DNA from: Savagea serpentis
Lineage (GTDB): Bacteria; Bacillota; Bacilli; Bacillales_A; Planococcaceae
Assembly: GCF_015351395.1 (NCBI RefSeq)
Contig: NZ_JADKPV010000001.1
Coordinates: 310,001-374,000, forward strand
DNA: 64,000 nucleotides
Direction of reading: 5' to 3'
A model generated the notes under the pieces. That model was not told where the DNA came from, did not search any database, and worked only from the letters and a program-made list of their open reading frames with translations. Within the stretch, counting starts at the first letter, position 1, and every line of letters begins with the position of its first letter. Shown here in pieces: positions 8,331-17,042 of this stretch. The position numbers and the translations under genes are program-made.

Positions 8331-9248
8331 ATGATAATGCTCAAAATCGATAAGATGTTCTTGATACGGGTGAAATGGGATGAGCTGTTCAATTTGTTGC
8401 AATGTTTCTTCGCTAATCGTTTGATTGTAGGCATGCAAGGAGCTTTGCAGTTGTTCTACTGTGCGAGAGCCGATCAATACCGTCGCTACGACAGGTGACT
8501 GCAATAAATAATGGAGGGCAACTGCCTGCATATGCGGTTCAATCGCTTCGACTTTTGGAAGAAGCTCTGAAAGTTGTACGTTTGTAAACGGTGGGAATGC
8601 CGCGTGATTAGCGAGTCGTTTAGCGAATGTTTCCGTCAGTAAACCTTTGCCAATCGAACCGCGCACGATGACACTATTGTTTCGTTGTTGGAGCAATGGA
8701 AATACTTGCTCCGCTTTACGGTCGAGCAAATTGTATTGCATCATGACCGAAACCCCCTTACTCATCTCTGTAAAACGTTCAATGACAGTCGGTCGAATCG
8801 ATGAAATGCCATATTCTCGAATGAGTCCTTCTTTTTTTAACGTCTCGAAAGCGTCAATCGTTTCTTCTACGTCATCTTCCATCGTCCCTCCGTGAAGTTG
8901 ATATAAGTCGATATAATCGGTTTGCAAGCGACGTAAACTTTCTTTTACGCTCGACATAATATGTTTTTTCGATGGATTCCATGTCCACGTTTTCCCATCA
9001 GGATTCATCGCATTGCCGACTTTTGTCCCGAGAATGATCTCGTGTCGACGTTTGTTGAGTGCTTGTCCGACGACAATTTCATTTTGTCCTGCATCGTATA
9101 AATCGGCTGTGTCGAAATACGTAATGCCATAATCTAAAGCCGCGTCGATGACTGAGCGCGCTTTCTCTTGATTTGTCGGGAGTGACATGCACCCGAGCCC
9201 AAGTTCAGAAACGACGAGTTCGCTCTTACCAATTGTTCTAGTCTTCAT
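8328..9248 (-). CDS. yqkF: Aldo/keto reductase, YqkF-like
   Basis: 306 residues of the NADPH-dependent aldo/keto reductase superfamily. The tetrad is visible as Asp and Tyr in FDTADLYDAGQNE, Lys in ILGTKVG and His in YQLHGG. The C-terminal cofactor segment is VATVLIGSRTVEQL. It should reduce small aldehydes or ketones in the cytoplasm. The ATG at 9248 follows GAAGGGGGAA and gives the standard start MKTRTIGKSELVVSELGLG. It is divergent from nudF, next to which YqkF also lies in B. subtilis. Confidence 0.88.
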   Translation of the reverse strand: MKTRTIGKSELVVSELGLGCMSLPTNQEKARSVIDAALDYGITYFDTADLYDAGQNEIVVGQALNKRRHEIILGTKVGNAMNPDGKTWTWNPSKKHIMSSVKESLRRLQTDYIDLYQLHGGTMEDDVEETIDAFETLKKEGLIREYGISSIRPTVIERFTEMSKGVSVMMQYNLLDRKAEQVFPLLQQRNNSVIVRGSIGKGLLTETFAKRLANHAAFPPFTNVQLSELLPKVEAIEPHMQAVALHYLLQSPVVATVLIGSRTVEQLQSSLHAYNQTISEETLQQIEQLIPFHPYQEHLIDFEHYH

Positions 9249-9270
9249 AATCGTTCCCCCTTCATTCTCA

Positions 9271-9279
9271 TGATACAAT
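9271..9279 (+). promoter_or_regulatory. Extended -10 promoter for nudF
   Basis: TGa-TACAAT (TACAAT at 9274-9279), about 40 bases before the nudF start. No convincing -35 is visible. Confidence 0.45.
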
Positions 9280-9317
9280 AGATGTAATGAAAAAGAATAT
9301 GAAAAGGGGTTGACGAG

Positions 9318-9869
9318 ATGAAATTCGGAGAAGAAAAAACAGTGAGACGAGAAACGCTTTTTGAAGGAAAAATCATTTCATTGCATGTCGACGATGTTGA
9401 ATTACCGAACGGCTTACAAAGTAAACGAGAAATTGTGACACACCCAGGAGCGGTCGCAGTGATTGCTTTAACGGAGGACGGAAACATCGTGCTCGTTGAA
9501 CAATATCGAAAAGCACTCGAACGTGCCATCATTGAAATTCCAGCAGGGAAAATCGACGCGGGAGAAACGTTAGAAAATTGCGCGCTTCGTGAACTGGAAG
9601 AAGAGACAGGTTATTTAGCGCATAAATTGGAACATGTCCAATCATTTGCGACATCACCAGGCTTTGCCGATGAAATTATTCACGTCTATTTAGCGTCAAA
9701 CCTTGAGAAACTGAGTGCGCCACGCGAAGGGGACGAGGACGAATTTGTTCGCCTTCATGAAGTTTCTTTAGACGAAGCGTTACAATGGATGACGGAAGGA
9801 AAAATTTACGACGCGAAAACGGCGTTCGCATTACTTTACGTACAACAGCAGTTCCCGTATACTAAATAA
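9318..9869 (+). CDS. nudF: ADP-ribose pyrophosphatase (Nudix hydrolase)
   Basis: 183 residues. The Nudix box fits the consensus exactly: Gly77, Glu83, then Arg91-Glu92-Leu93 and Glu95-Glu96 with Gly98. The surrounding HPGAVAVI, EQYRKA and SPGFADE segments are typical of NudF enzymes, which cleave ADP-ribose to AMP and ribose 5-phosphate. The length matches the family. AAAAGGGG lies upstream of the ATG. In B. subtilis the next gene is mciZ/spoIIM; here the next gene is fur. Confidence 0.92.
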   Translation: MKFGEEKTVRRETLFEGKIISLHVDDVELPNGLQSKREIVTHPGAVAVIALTEDGNIVLVEQYRKALERAIIEIPAGKIDAGETLENCALRELEEETGYLAHKLEHVQSFATSPGFADEIIHVYLASNLEKLSAPREGDEDEFVRLHEVSLDEALQWMTEGKIYDAKTAFALLYVQQQFPYTK

Positions 9870-9909
9870 TAATTAGTCTAAATAACTCGTTAGTATAAAG
9901 ATAGAAGGT

Positions 9910-9924
9910 TGAGAATGATGAACA
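9910..9924 (+). promoter_or_regulatory. Possible Fur box upstream of fur
   Basis: TGAGAATGATGAACA matches the Bacillus Fur 7-1-7 consensus TGATAATNATTATCA at 11 of 14 defined positions. It lies 25 bases upstream of the -35 of the fur promoter rather than over it, so repression from here would be unusual. Confidence 0.25.
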
Positions 9925-9949
9925 TGTTGTTAAACCGACACGCTTTCTA

Positions 9950-9979
9950 TTGTCACATCATTTCTTCATTTGATATAAT
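9950..9979 (+). promoter_or_regulatory. Promoter of fur
   Basis: TTGTCA (9950-9955), 18-base spacer, and TATAAT (9974-9979) preceded by TGa, giving a near-consensus extended -10 promoter 27 bases before the fur start. Confidence 0.75.
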
Positions 9980-10006
9980 AGATAGTGACTTGAAGGAGGC
10001 GTCGTC

Positions 10007-10462
10007 ATGGAAAGCCGAATTGAACGAATAAAAAAGCAGTTGCACGGGGCAAGTTATAAATTGACGCCACAACGCGAAGCGACTGTTATGGTACTACTTG
10101 AGAATGAAGAAGATCACCTCAGCGCAGAGGACGTCTTCTTACTCGTAAAAGAACGAGCGCCAGAAATTGGCCTGGCAACCGTATACCGCACATTAGAATT
10201 ATTAACTGAATTAAAAATCGTCGACAAAATTAACTTCGGAGATGGTGTCGCACGCTATGACTTGCGTCAAGAAGGAGCGACTCGTTTCCACCATCATCTC
10301 ATCTGTATCGAATGTGGTTCCGTAGATGAGATTCAAGAAGATTTACTCGGCGAAGTGGAAAAAATTGTCGAAACACGTTTCCAATTTACAGTGAAAGACC
10401 ACTGGCTTACGTTTCACGGCATTTGCAAACGTTGTAAACAGAAAGAAAATAAAAAGAAGTAG
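10007..10462 (+). CDS. fur: Ferric uptake regulator family repressor
   Basis: 151 residues. A winged-helix DNA-binding domain (about 1-85, with LTPQREA and GLATVYRTLELL) is followed by a metal-binding dimerisation domain containing FHHHLICIECG and the C-terminal CKRC, the two CxxC pairs of the structural zinc site. The position upstream of xerD and the sequence favour Fur over PerR or Zur. It represses iron-uptake genes when iron is sufficient. AAGGAGGCG lies upstream of the ATG. It has its own promoter and a weak terminator before xerD. Confidence 0.9.
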   Translation: MESRIERIKKQLHGASYKLTPQREATVMVLLENEEDHLSAEDVFLLVKERAPEIGLATVYRTLELLTELKIVDKINFGDGVARYDLRQEGATRFHHHLICIECGSVDEIQEDLLGEVEKIVETRFQFTVKDHWLTFHGICKRCKQKENKKK

Positions 10463-10464
10463 AG

Positions 10465-10490
10465 AGGATGGCACATGCCGTCCTTTTTCT
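10465..10490 (+). terminator. Terminator between fur and xerD
   Basis: Eight-pair stem AGGATGGC / GCCGTCCT (one T-G pair, 10465-10472 and 10477-10484) with an ACAT loop and a five-T run. No separate xerD promoter is obvious, so read-through probably feeds xerD. Confidence 0.65.
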
Positions 10491-10508
10491 ATTTAAAGGA
10501 GGATACTT

Positions 10509-11396
10509 ATGCGAGACATCGATGAATTTATTCATTTCTTAATTGTAGAACGGCAACTTGCACACAATACGATTGAGGCGTATCGCCGCGATTTAACATT
10601 GTACGAACAATACCGTAAAGAACGAGGCATTTCAGAGTGGCAAAAGATGACCCGCTTACTCATTGTTGATTACTTGCAACAGTTACAAGCAGAAGGGCGC
10701 TCATCACGTACGCTCGCTCGTCACATTTCGACATTGCGCATGTTTCATCAATTTTTAATACGGGAACAGTTAAGCGATCACGACCCCACAGTTTTGTTAC
10801 AGCTCCCTCAAATTGCAAAAACATTGCCGACCATTTTAACGATTGAACAAGTCGATCGTTTACTCGCTCAACCTGACTTGAGCAAACCGCAAGGAGTTCG
10901 CGACCGAGCGATGTTAGAATTGTTGTATGGAACAGGAATTCGCGTTTCGGAACTCGTCGATAGTGATATCGATTCGGTGCAGCTTGAAATCGGCTTTATT
11001 CGCGTCATCGGAAAAGGAAATAAAGAGCGTATTTTACCTTTAGGAAAGCATGCGAAACAAGCTTTACAAAAATATATAACAGAAGCGCGACTTACTTTTT
11101 TACAAAAACAATATGATAAAACGCCACTTTTTGTTAATATGAGAGGGAAGCGTTTGACGCGACAAGGCATTTGGAAAATTGTCAAACAGTATGCGATTCT
11201 TGCGAACATCCAGAAAGAGTTAACACCTCATACGTTGCGCCACACATTTGCGACGCATTTAGTAGAAAATGGGGCGGATTTACGAGCGGTGCAAGAACTG
11301 CTGGGACATACAGATATTTCGACAACACAAATATACACGCACGTCTCAAGAAAACATTTAAAAGAGATGTATGATCAATATCATCCACGTGCGTAA
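10509..11396 (+). CDS. xerD: Tyrosine recombinase XerD
   Basis: 295 residues. N-terminal SAM-like core-binding domain (about 1-90) and C-terminal catalytic domain with the full active site: Arg155, Lys179, His251, Arg254, His277 and the nucleophile Tyr286. Together with XerC/CodV it resolves chromosome dimers at dif. The placement between fur and deoB is the standard Bacillales position of XerD, which distinguishes it from XerC. AAAGGAGG lies upstream of the ATG. A 13-base gap separates it from deoB, so the two are probably co-transcribed. Confidence 0.93.
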   Translation: MRDIDEFIHFLIVERQLAHNTIEAYRRDLTLYEQYRKERGISEWQKMTRLLIVDYLQQLQAEGRSSRTLARHISTLRMFHQFLIREQLSDHDPTVLLQLPQIAKTLPTILTIEQVDRLLAQPDLSKPQGVRDRAMLELLYGTGIRVSELVDSDIDSVQLEIGFIRVIGKGNKERILPLGKHAKQALQKYITEARLTFLQKQYDKTPLFVNMRGKRLTRQGIWKIVKQYAILANIQKELTPHTLRHTFATHLVENGADLRAVQELLGHTDISTTQIYTHVSRKHLKEMYDQYHPRA

Positions 11397-11409
11397 GGAG
11401 GAAATAAAG

Positions 11410-12603
11410 ATGACATCATTATTTAAACGTATTCATTTAATCGTACTCGATTCAGTAGGAATTGGAGAAGCACCAGATGCGAAAGATTTCGGAGACGAAG
11501 GAGCAGATACACTCGGCAACATCGTCCGGGCGACAGGCGGGCTAAACGTTCCGCATTTAGTCGAACTCGGGCTTGGCAACATTCGTCCAATCGAAGGGCT
11601 TGCAACGACAGAACACCCGCAAGGGATTTACGGAAAATTACAAGAAGCTTCTGTCGGGAAAGATACGATGACAGGACATTGGGAAATTATGGGACTTAAC
11701 ATCGATAAACCATTTAAAGTATACCCAGAAGGATTCCCAGAAGAACTCATCCAGCAGTTAGAAGAACGTACGGGACGTAAAGTGATCGTCAATAAACCAG
11801 CGAGCGGCACGGCTGTCATTGAGGATTATGGCGAAGAACATATGAAAACAGGAGCACTTATCGTCTACACGTCCGCGGACCCTGTTTTACAAATTGCAGC
11901 ACATGAAGAAGTTGTACCGTTAGAAGAACTTTATGAGATTTGTGAAATTGCTCGTGAATTGACATTGCAACCAGAGTTTTTAGTCGGTCGTGTCATCGCG
12001 CGTCCGTTCATCGGTGAGCCAGGTAATTTCACACGGACATCGAATCGTCATGACTACGCTTTAAAGCCATTTGGTCGCACCGTCATGAACGAATTGAAAG
12101 ATGCAGGAAAAGATGTAATCGCTGTTGGGAAAATTAACGATATTTATAACGGAGAAGGGGTAACAGCTGCTGTCCGCACAAAATCTAACATGGACGGTGT
12201 TGATAAGTTGCTTGAAGTGATGGAGCAATCATTTGATGGATTGAGTTTCACGAACCTCGTTGATTTTGACGCGATGTTTGGACATCGTCGCGACCCAGAA
12301 GGATACCGTCAAGCGTTAGAAGAGTTTGATGCACGCTTACCTGAGATTTATAAGCGCATGGGAGCAGATGACTTGCTCATTTTAACAGCGGATCACGGAA
12401 ACGACCCGACAGCGCCAGGTACAGATCATACGCGTGAATATGTGCCATTACTCATGTACTCACCAAAATTGACAGGGCGTGCTTTAGATGTGCGTGAAAC
12501 GTTTTCCGATATCGGTGCAACGATTGCGGATAACTTTAATGTACCGCTTCCAGAACATGGCACGAGCTTTTTACCTATATTGAAAGAGCAGGTGAAAGAA
12601 TGA
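11410..12603 (+). CDS. deoB: Phosphopentomutase
   Basis: 397 residues of the DeoB (alkaline-phosphatase-fold) family, interconverting (deoxy)ribose 1- and 5-phosphates in nucleoside salvage. Metal-site segments are visible: [12 protein letters not shown] at the start, KDTMTGHWE with the phosphorylated Thr, [14 protein letters not shown], and the C-terminal [11 protein letters not shown] and GTDHTREY. The ATG at 11410 follows AAGGAGGAAATAAAG. The stop overlaps the next gene (pdp), which supplies its ribose 1-phosphate substrates. Confidence 0.95.
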   Translation: MTSLFKRIHLIVLDSVGIGEAPDAKDFGDEGADTLGNIVRATGGLNVPHLVELGLGNIRPIEGLATTEHPQGIYGKLQEASVGKDTMTGHWEIMGLNIDKPFKVYPEGFPEELIQQLEERTGRKVIVNKPASGTAVIEDYGEEHMKTGALIVYTSADPVLQIAAHEEVVPLEELYEICEIARELTLQPEFLVGRVIARPFIGEPGNFTRTSNRHDYALKPFGRTVMNELKDAGKDVIAVGKINDIYNGEGVTAAVRTKSNMDGVDKLLEVMEQSFDGLSFTNLVDFDAMFGHRRDPEGYRQALEEFDARLPEIYKRMGADDLLILTADHGNDPTAPGTDHTREYVPLLMYSPKLTGRALDVRETFSDIGATIADNFNVPLPEHGTSFLPILKEQVKE

Positions 12604-13910
12604 TGCGTTTTGTCGATATTTTAGAAAAAAAGCGTGACGGTCACGAACTGACAGGTGAAGAAATTGAATTCTTCATTGAAGGATATACGAATGGCACGAT
12701 TCCAGATTATCAAGCGAGTGCCCTTTTAATGGCGATTTACTTCCAAGGAATGACGGCCGAAGAACAAGGTCATCTCGTCATGGCGATGGTGAATAGTGGC
12801 GATACGATTGACCTTTCACAAATCGAAGGAATTAAAGTAGATAAGCACTCGACAGGAGGCGTCGGAGATACGACGACACTCATCCTCGTACCGCTCGTCG
12901 CAGCATGTGGCGTTCCGGTTGCGAAAATGAGTGGACGCGGTCTCGGTCATACAGGGGGAACACTCGATAAGCTAGAAGCGATTGAAGGATTCCAAATTGA
13001 ATTGAGCGAACAGGCATTTATCGACCAAGTGAACACATTGAAAGCAGCGGTCATCGGGCAAAGTGGGAACTTGACGCCAGCGGATAAAAAGATTTATGCA
13101 TTGCGTGATGTGACGGCAACCGTCGATAGCATTCCGCTCATTGCGAGTTCTATTATGAGCAAAAAAATTGCAGCAGGGGCTGATGCGATCGTACTTGATG
13201 TAAAAGTCGGAGAAGGCGCATTTATGAAAACAGTGGAACAAGCGGAGCAATTAGCACATGCGATGGTCAATATCGGTGAAGCGGTCGGACGTCAGACGAT
13301 GGCGGTCATTTCAAACATGAGCGAACCTCTCGGCGAAGCGATTGGGAATGCGCTTGAAATTGAAGAAGCAATCGCGACATTAAAAGGGGAAGGGCCAGAA
13401 GATTTAACAGAACTTTGTTACGTGCTCGGAAGTAAAATGATTGTCGCTGCGAAAAAAGCGTCGAGCTTTGAAGAAGCGCGCCATATGTTGAAAACAGTAA
13501 TTGAAGACGGTTCAGCCCTTCAATTATTTAAAGAAATGATCGAAGCGCAAGGTGGAGACGGTTCAATTATCGACAATCCGAAACGTTTACCACAAGCGAC
13601 ATACACTTATGAAGTGTTCGCACCGCAAGACGGTTACATCGAAAAAATTATCGCGAACGATATCGGAGTCGCGGCAATGCTTCTCGGAGCGGGACGCGCG
13701 ACGAAAGAGGACGAAATCGATATGGCTGTCGGCTTGCGTTTGCACAAAAAAATAGGAGATGTTGTTAAAAAAGGTGAATCGCTCGTCACGATTTACAGCA
13801 ATACAGAAGAAATTACAACGACTCGAGAAAAAATTGAACGAGCGATTCAAATTAGCGCGACGAAGGTAGAAAAACAACCGCTCATTTTTGAAACAATCGG
13901 GGAAGCGTAA
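12603..13910 (+). CDS. pdp: Pyrimidine-nucleoside phosphorylase
   Basis: 435 residues. Splits uridine, thymidine or deoxyuridine with phosphate; the released pentose 1-phosphate goes to DeoB. Family hallmarks are [16 protein letters not shown] (phosphate binding), [18 protein letters not shown], and the C-terminal barrel-sandwich domain with [17 protein letters not shown]. The second ATG (12603) gives the conserved start [13 protein letters not shown]; the ATG at 12600 is also possible. In B. subtilis a purine phosphorylase and dacF-spoIIA occupy the space near here; they are absent. Confidence 0.93.
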   Translation: MRFVDILEKKRDGHELTGEEIEFFIEGYTNGTIPDYQASALLMAIYFQGMTAEEQGHLVMAMVNSGDTIDLSQIEGIKVDKHSTGGVGDTTTLILVPLVAACGVPVAKMSGRGLGHTGGTLDKLEAIEGFQIELSEQAFIDQVNTLKAAVIGQSGNLTPADKKIYALRDVTATVDSIPLIASSIMSKKIAAGADAIVLDVKVGEGAFMKTVEQAEQLAHAMVNIGEAVGRQTMAVISNMSEPLGEAIGNALEIEEAIATLKGEGPEDLTELCYVLGSKMIVAAKKASSFEEARHMLKTVIEDGSALQLFKEMIEAQGGDGSIIDNPKRLPQATYTYEVFAPQDGYIEKIIANDIGVAAMLLGAGRATKEDEIDMAVGLRLHKKIGDVVKKGESLVTIYSNTEEITTTREKIERAIQISATKVEKQPLIFETIGEA

Positions 13911-13946
13911 AATGAATTAGTTCAAGACTTTCTCCCTTCTTTTCGC

Positions 13947-13952
13947 TATAAT
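13947..13952 (+). promoter_or_regulatory. -10 box of a lysA promoter
   Basis: A perfect TATAAT lies 34 bases before the lysA start. The expected -35 region reads AAGACT, a poor match, so activity may depend on other factors. No lysine riboswitch is visible in the 76-base gap. Confidence 0.45.
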
Positions 13953-13986
13953 AGAACGTACGAGCTGAAGAGAAGGGGGAAATTTT

Positions 13987-15315
13987 ATGTTTTTACACGG
14001 AACACAAACAGTGAATGAAGAAGGGCATTTGGAAATCGGCGGTGTAGATGTAACAGAAATTGTTGCAGAATACAGTACACCAACGATTGTTTATGATATG
14101 GCACTTTTTGAGAGACGAGCGAAAGGGTTCGTGGATACATTTGAACAACTCGGTGTAAAAGCGCAAGTTGCTTATGCGAGTAAAGCTTTTTCAAATATCG
14201 CTTTATACCAAGTCGCTGAAACATTAGGTTTATCTTTAGATGTCGTGTCCGAAGGAGAACTATATACAGCAGTACGTGCGAATTTCCCAGCAGAGCGTAT
14301 TCATTTCCACGGAAATAATAAAAGTGAATCGGAATTGCGCTATGCCTTTGAAGTGGGTATCGGATGTATCGTCATTGACAATTTTTACGAAATTGACTTA
14401 CTGCGTAAAATTGCGACAGAACGCAATCAAAAGATGAATGTTTTAATTCGAGTGACACCTGGAGTAGAAGCGTCGACTCATGATTATATTACGACTGGCC
14501 AGGAAGACTCAAAATTCGGTTTCGACCTTAAAAATGGTCAAGCGGATCGTGCATTCCAACAATTGAAAGAAGATAAACATTTGCAATTTCTTGGCATGCA
14601 TTGTCACATCGGTAGCCAAATCTTTGAAGTGGACGGTTTCGTTCATGCAGCGGAAGCGCTCATGCAAAAAATGCATACGTGGCAAGAAGAGGATCACTTT
14701 ATTTGTTCTGTCTTGAACTTAGGTGGAGGATTCGGTATTCGTTACACGGAAGAAGATGCACCTGAAGAACCCCATGTGTATGTGAAGGCGATGACAGAAG
14801 CAGTGATGAAACTAGCGGAGCAATACAAGTATCCGATGCCTGCCATTTGGATCGAACCAGGCCGCTCTCTCGTAGGAGATGCAGGAACAACTCTTTACAC
14901 AGTCGGAAGTCAAAAAGAAGTACCGAATGTGCGTCAATATGTAGCGGTCGATGGTGGTATGACAGACAATATTCGTCCAGCACTTTACGACGCAAAGTAT
15001 GAAGCGGTCGTTGCGAATAAGATGAACGCACCGAAAGGTACAGTTGTCACAATTGCTGGAAAGTGTTGTGAGTCGGGTGACCAACTCATTCAAGGTGCAC
15101 GTATTAGCGCAGTAGAAAATGGAGATATTATTGCACTCTTCTGTACAGGAGCGTATACTTACGCTATGGCGAGCAACTATAATCGTCTCGCAAAACCGGC
15201 TGTCGTCTTTATAAAAGACGGACGTCACCAACTCGTCGCACGTCGCGAGAAGCTGGAAGATCTCGTCCGTTTAGATGAAGCATTGCCACAAGATTGGTTG
15301 GAGGAACGAAATTGA
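13987..15315 (+). CDS. lysA: Diaminopimelate decarboxylase
   Basis: 442 residues, fold-type III PLP enzyme converting meso-diaminopimelate to lysine, the last step of lysine synthesis. PLP lysine is Lys66 in AYASKAF; GMHCHIGSQ, NLGGGFG, EPGRSLVGDAG and the C-terminal CCESGD and GAYTYAMASNYN complete the site. AGAAGGGGG lies upstream of the ATG. Its stop overlaps the start of a 37-residue membrane ORF. The dacF-spoIIA-spoVA genes that precede lysA in spore formers are missing. Confidence 0.95.
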   Translation: MFLHGTQTVNEEGHLEIGGVDVTEIVAEYSTPTIVYDMALFERRAKGFVDTFEQLGVKAQVAYASKAFSNIALYQVAETLGLSLDVVSEGELYTAVRANFPAERIHFHGNNKSESELRYAFEVGIGCIVIDNFYEIDLLRKIATERNQKMNVLIRVTPGVEASTHDYITTGQEDSKFGFDLKNGQADRAFQQLKEDKHLQFLGMHCHIGSQIFEVDGFVHAAEALMQKMHTWQEEDHFICSVLNLGGGFGIRYTEEDAPEEPHVYVKAMTEAVMKLAEQYKYPMPAIWIEPGRSLVGDAGTTLYTVGSQKEVPNVRQYVAVDGGMTDNIRPALYDAKYEAVVANKMNAPKGTVVTIAGKCCESGDQLIQGARISAVENGDIIALFCTGAYTYAMASNYNRLAKPAVVFIKDGRHQLVARREKLEDLVRLDEALPQDWLEERN

Positions 15316-15425
15316 AGAAGAGAAATATAATTCTTTTCCTAATCATTGTCACGGTGTCGCTCATTTGGGGATTCCTGTACTGGTTTTACGTCGCACCGAA
15401 CTTCGGACCAGGTTCTGGTAGCTGA
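15312..15425 (+). CDS. Small single-pass membrane protein coupled to lysA
   Basis: 37 residues starting at TTG 15312, which overlaps the lysA TGA. GGAGG (15299-15303) lies seven bases upstream, a good Shine-Dalgarno. The protein begins with a basic MKKR, then a hydrophobic helix rich in Ile/Leu/Val and Trp/Tyr/Phe (about residues 6-28), and ends APNFGPGSGS. This pattern is that of a small type-II-like membrane protein. It is too short for most ORF cut-offs. I do not recognise a family. It lies between lysA and ribT in the same orientation. Function unknown. Confidence 0.55.
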   Translation: MKKRNIILFLIIVTVSLIWGFLYWFYVAPNFGPGSGS

Positions 15426-15456
15426 CGCAACGACAATTAGAAAAGAAGGGATAATT

Positions 15457-15798
15457 GTGGAACTTTTTCGTTATCGAAAAGCGTATGAAAAAATTGCGAT
15501 GGGTTTTTTATCGTACATACCGACTGAAAAGATGTTAAAAAAGTTGAAAGAAACGATCACGCTCTATCAAGAAGATCCGAACTGGCATCTTTATTTATTG
15601 AAGCGTGAAGAAGATTTTATTGCACTCGTCGGTGTGATGGTAGATGAGGAAGCGGGAGAATGGACATTGCAACATCTCTCTGTCAATCCTTCGTATCGCA
15701 ATGAAGGAATCGCTCGGTACCTCGTGGATCAAATGTACGAAAAATACGGGCATTTGACCGCAAAAGGTACGGTACATACGAGAATGTTTTTGAAGTAA
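15457..15798 (+). CDS. ribT: RibT-like GNAT acetyltransferase
   Basis: 113 residues starting at GTG 15457, preceded by AAGAAGGG. The N-terminus LFRYRKAYEKIAMGFLSYIP matches the RibT family, and the acetyl-CoA motif reads LSVNPSYRNEGIARYLVD (about residues 69-86). In B. subtilis ribT is the last gene of the riboflavin operon and its substrate is not firmly known. Here no ribDEAH genes accompany it, so it is an orphan left between lysA and the DUF309 gene. Confidence 0.75.
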   Translation: MELFRYRKAYEKIAMGFLSYIPTEKMLKKLKETITLYQEDPNWHLYLLKREEDFIALVGVMVDEEAGEWTLQHLSVNPSYRNEGIARYLVDQMYEKYGHLTAKGTVHTRMFLK

Positions 15799-15799
15799 A

Positions 15800-15845
15800 A
15801 AAACCGTGTAGACAAAGTGACCTCACTTTGTCTACACGTGTTTTC
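15800..15845. terminator. Strong bidirectional terminator between ribT and the DUF309 gene
   Basis: A 16-base perfect stem (15805-15820 with 15823-15838) with a CC loop; an A-run on the left gives an eight-T tail on the minus strand and a TGTTTT tail lies on the right. Confidence 0.9.
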
Positions 15846-16296
15846 ATGTCTTTTTAAAACGCTCTTGAAAGACATGTACATGCTTATCAACGAGCATTTG
15901 TTCAGGAGTTTCTTCAATAGTGACGCGTTGCCAAGCTAATGACGGGTCCGTATGAAGGGTGAAAGAATCAAAAGCCTCTCGTTCTGTGATCGATTGGAGG
16001 GCGTGCTCGCACTGTTGTTTCAATTGTATCTCATCGATATATGGCTCATCCCAACAGATTTCATTAAAGCGTTTGAGTGCATTTGTCATCGTTTTTTCTG
16101 CGCCACGCCAATTTTCTCTTCGCCAATGATACAATGAAGTCGAGATGAGAATGAGTAAGGGGAGCACATGTTTTTTCGTCTGGACATTCGTTCTAATCCA
16201 AAGCTCCTCTAGCACTTCATGACATTCGAAATAATCCTGTTTTTCATTAAAATAACGGATAAATTGAAGGAAACGTTGATCTTGCCAATACATCAT
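15844..16296 (-). CDS. ypuF: DUF309 family protein, YpuF-like
   Basis: 150 residues. The FNEKQDYFECHEVLEELW segment (about residues 15-32) is the DUF309 signature; the rest is helical. The function is not established. The location next to ribT and scpA agrees with YpuF of B. subtilis. It is read on the minus strand, divergent from scpA, with only 33 bases between the two starts. AAAGGA lies about ten bases before the first ATG; a second ATG follows directly. I see no promoter sequence that stands out in the short divergent gap. Confidence 0.75.
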   Translation of the reverse strand: MMYWQDQRFLQFIRYFNEKQDYFECHEVLEELWIRTNVQTKKHVLPLLILISTSLYHWRRENWRGAEKTMTNALKRFNEICWDEPYIDEIQLKQQCEHALQSITEREAFDSFTLHTDPSLAWQRVTIEETPEQMLVDKHVHVFQERFKKT

Positions 16297-16329
16297 TATT
16301 AATCAGTCCTTTATAAAGGTGGTCGTTTC

Positions 16330-17037
16330 ATGAGTTACGAAGTAAAATTAAGTGTATACGAAGGTCCACTTGACTTACTTCTTCACTTAATTAAAAGGTT
16401 GGAAATTGATATTTACGATATTCCGATGAAGGAATTAACGAGTCAATATGTTGAGCATATCGAAACGATGTCTATTTTACAACTAGATGAACTAGGAGAA
16501 TATTTAGTGCTCGCAGCGACATTGATTGAAATTAAGAGCAAAATGTTACTCCCTGTTCATGAAGAATTAGAAGAAGTAGCCGAGGAAGAAGAAGATCCGC
16601 GTGAATCACTCGTGGAACGTTTGCTTCGTTACGAACAGTATAAAAAAGCAGCGCTCCAATTAGAAGCATCTTACGAAGAAGAACGCCAACATTTTGCGAA
16701 ACTCCCGACTGTTATGGAGGCTGTTGAAGAGGAGGAAACGTTCAACGTCTTCGATCTCGTAACAGCTTTTCAAAACATGTTAAAAAAACAAGTAAAACAA
16801 GAACCGAAAAAAGCGCGTGTCGGACGTTCGTCTGTTACAGTAGAAGAAGCGGTTGCGCATGTATTAGCGAAGTTAGAGCGACATGATGGAGCGTGTCGTT
16901 TTGATGAACTATTTGAAACGTACGACCGCTCTCAATTAGTCATGACGTTTTTCGCGATTTTACATTTAATGCGTGACAGGCAAGTACGTGCGACACAGCA
17001 GCGTAATTTCGATGAAGTGTACATTGAAAAGAGGTGA
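16330..17037 (+). CDS. scpA: Segregation and condensation protein A (kleisin)
   Basis: 235 residues, slightly shorter than the B. subtilis protein. N-terminal SMC-binding part contains YEGPLDLLLHLI (residues 11-22), followed by an acidic linker (about 78-95) and a C-terminal winged helix (about 175-235). As the kleisin of the SMC-ScpAB condensin it links SMC heads and compacts and segregates the chromosome. AAAGGTGG lies upstream of the ATG. Its end lies five bases from the scpB start. Confidence 0.93.
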   Translation: MSYEVKLSVYEGPLDLLLHLIKRLEIDIYDIPMKELTSQYVEHIETMSILQLDELGEYLVLAATLIEIKSKMLLPVHEELEEVAEEEEDPRESLVERLLRYEQYKKAALQLEASYEEERQHFAKLPTVMEAVEEEETFNVFDLVTAFQNMLKKQVKQEPKKARVGRSSVTVEEAVAHVLAKLERHDGACRFDELFETYDRSQLVMTFFAILHLMRDRQVRATQQRNFDEVYIEKR

Positions 17038-17042
17038 TCCGA

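Noticed and set aside
9915-10031. 38-codon ORF between nudF and fur, where mciZ lies in B. subtilis
   Set aside because: It has a fair Shine-Dalgarno, but it runs over the fur promoter and into the fur coding region, and the peptide does not resemble MciZ.
13911-13986. Lysine riboswitch before lysA
   Set aside because: The gap is 76 bases, too short for the L-box, and its conserved segments are not seen.
14812-15231. 139-codon ORF antisense to lysA
   Set aside because: Overlaps conserved active-site coding of lysA and has unusual Cys/Thr-rich composition typical of a shadow frame.
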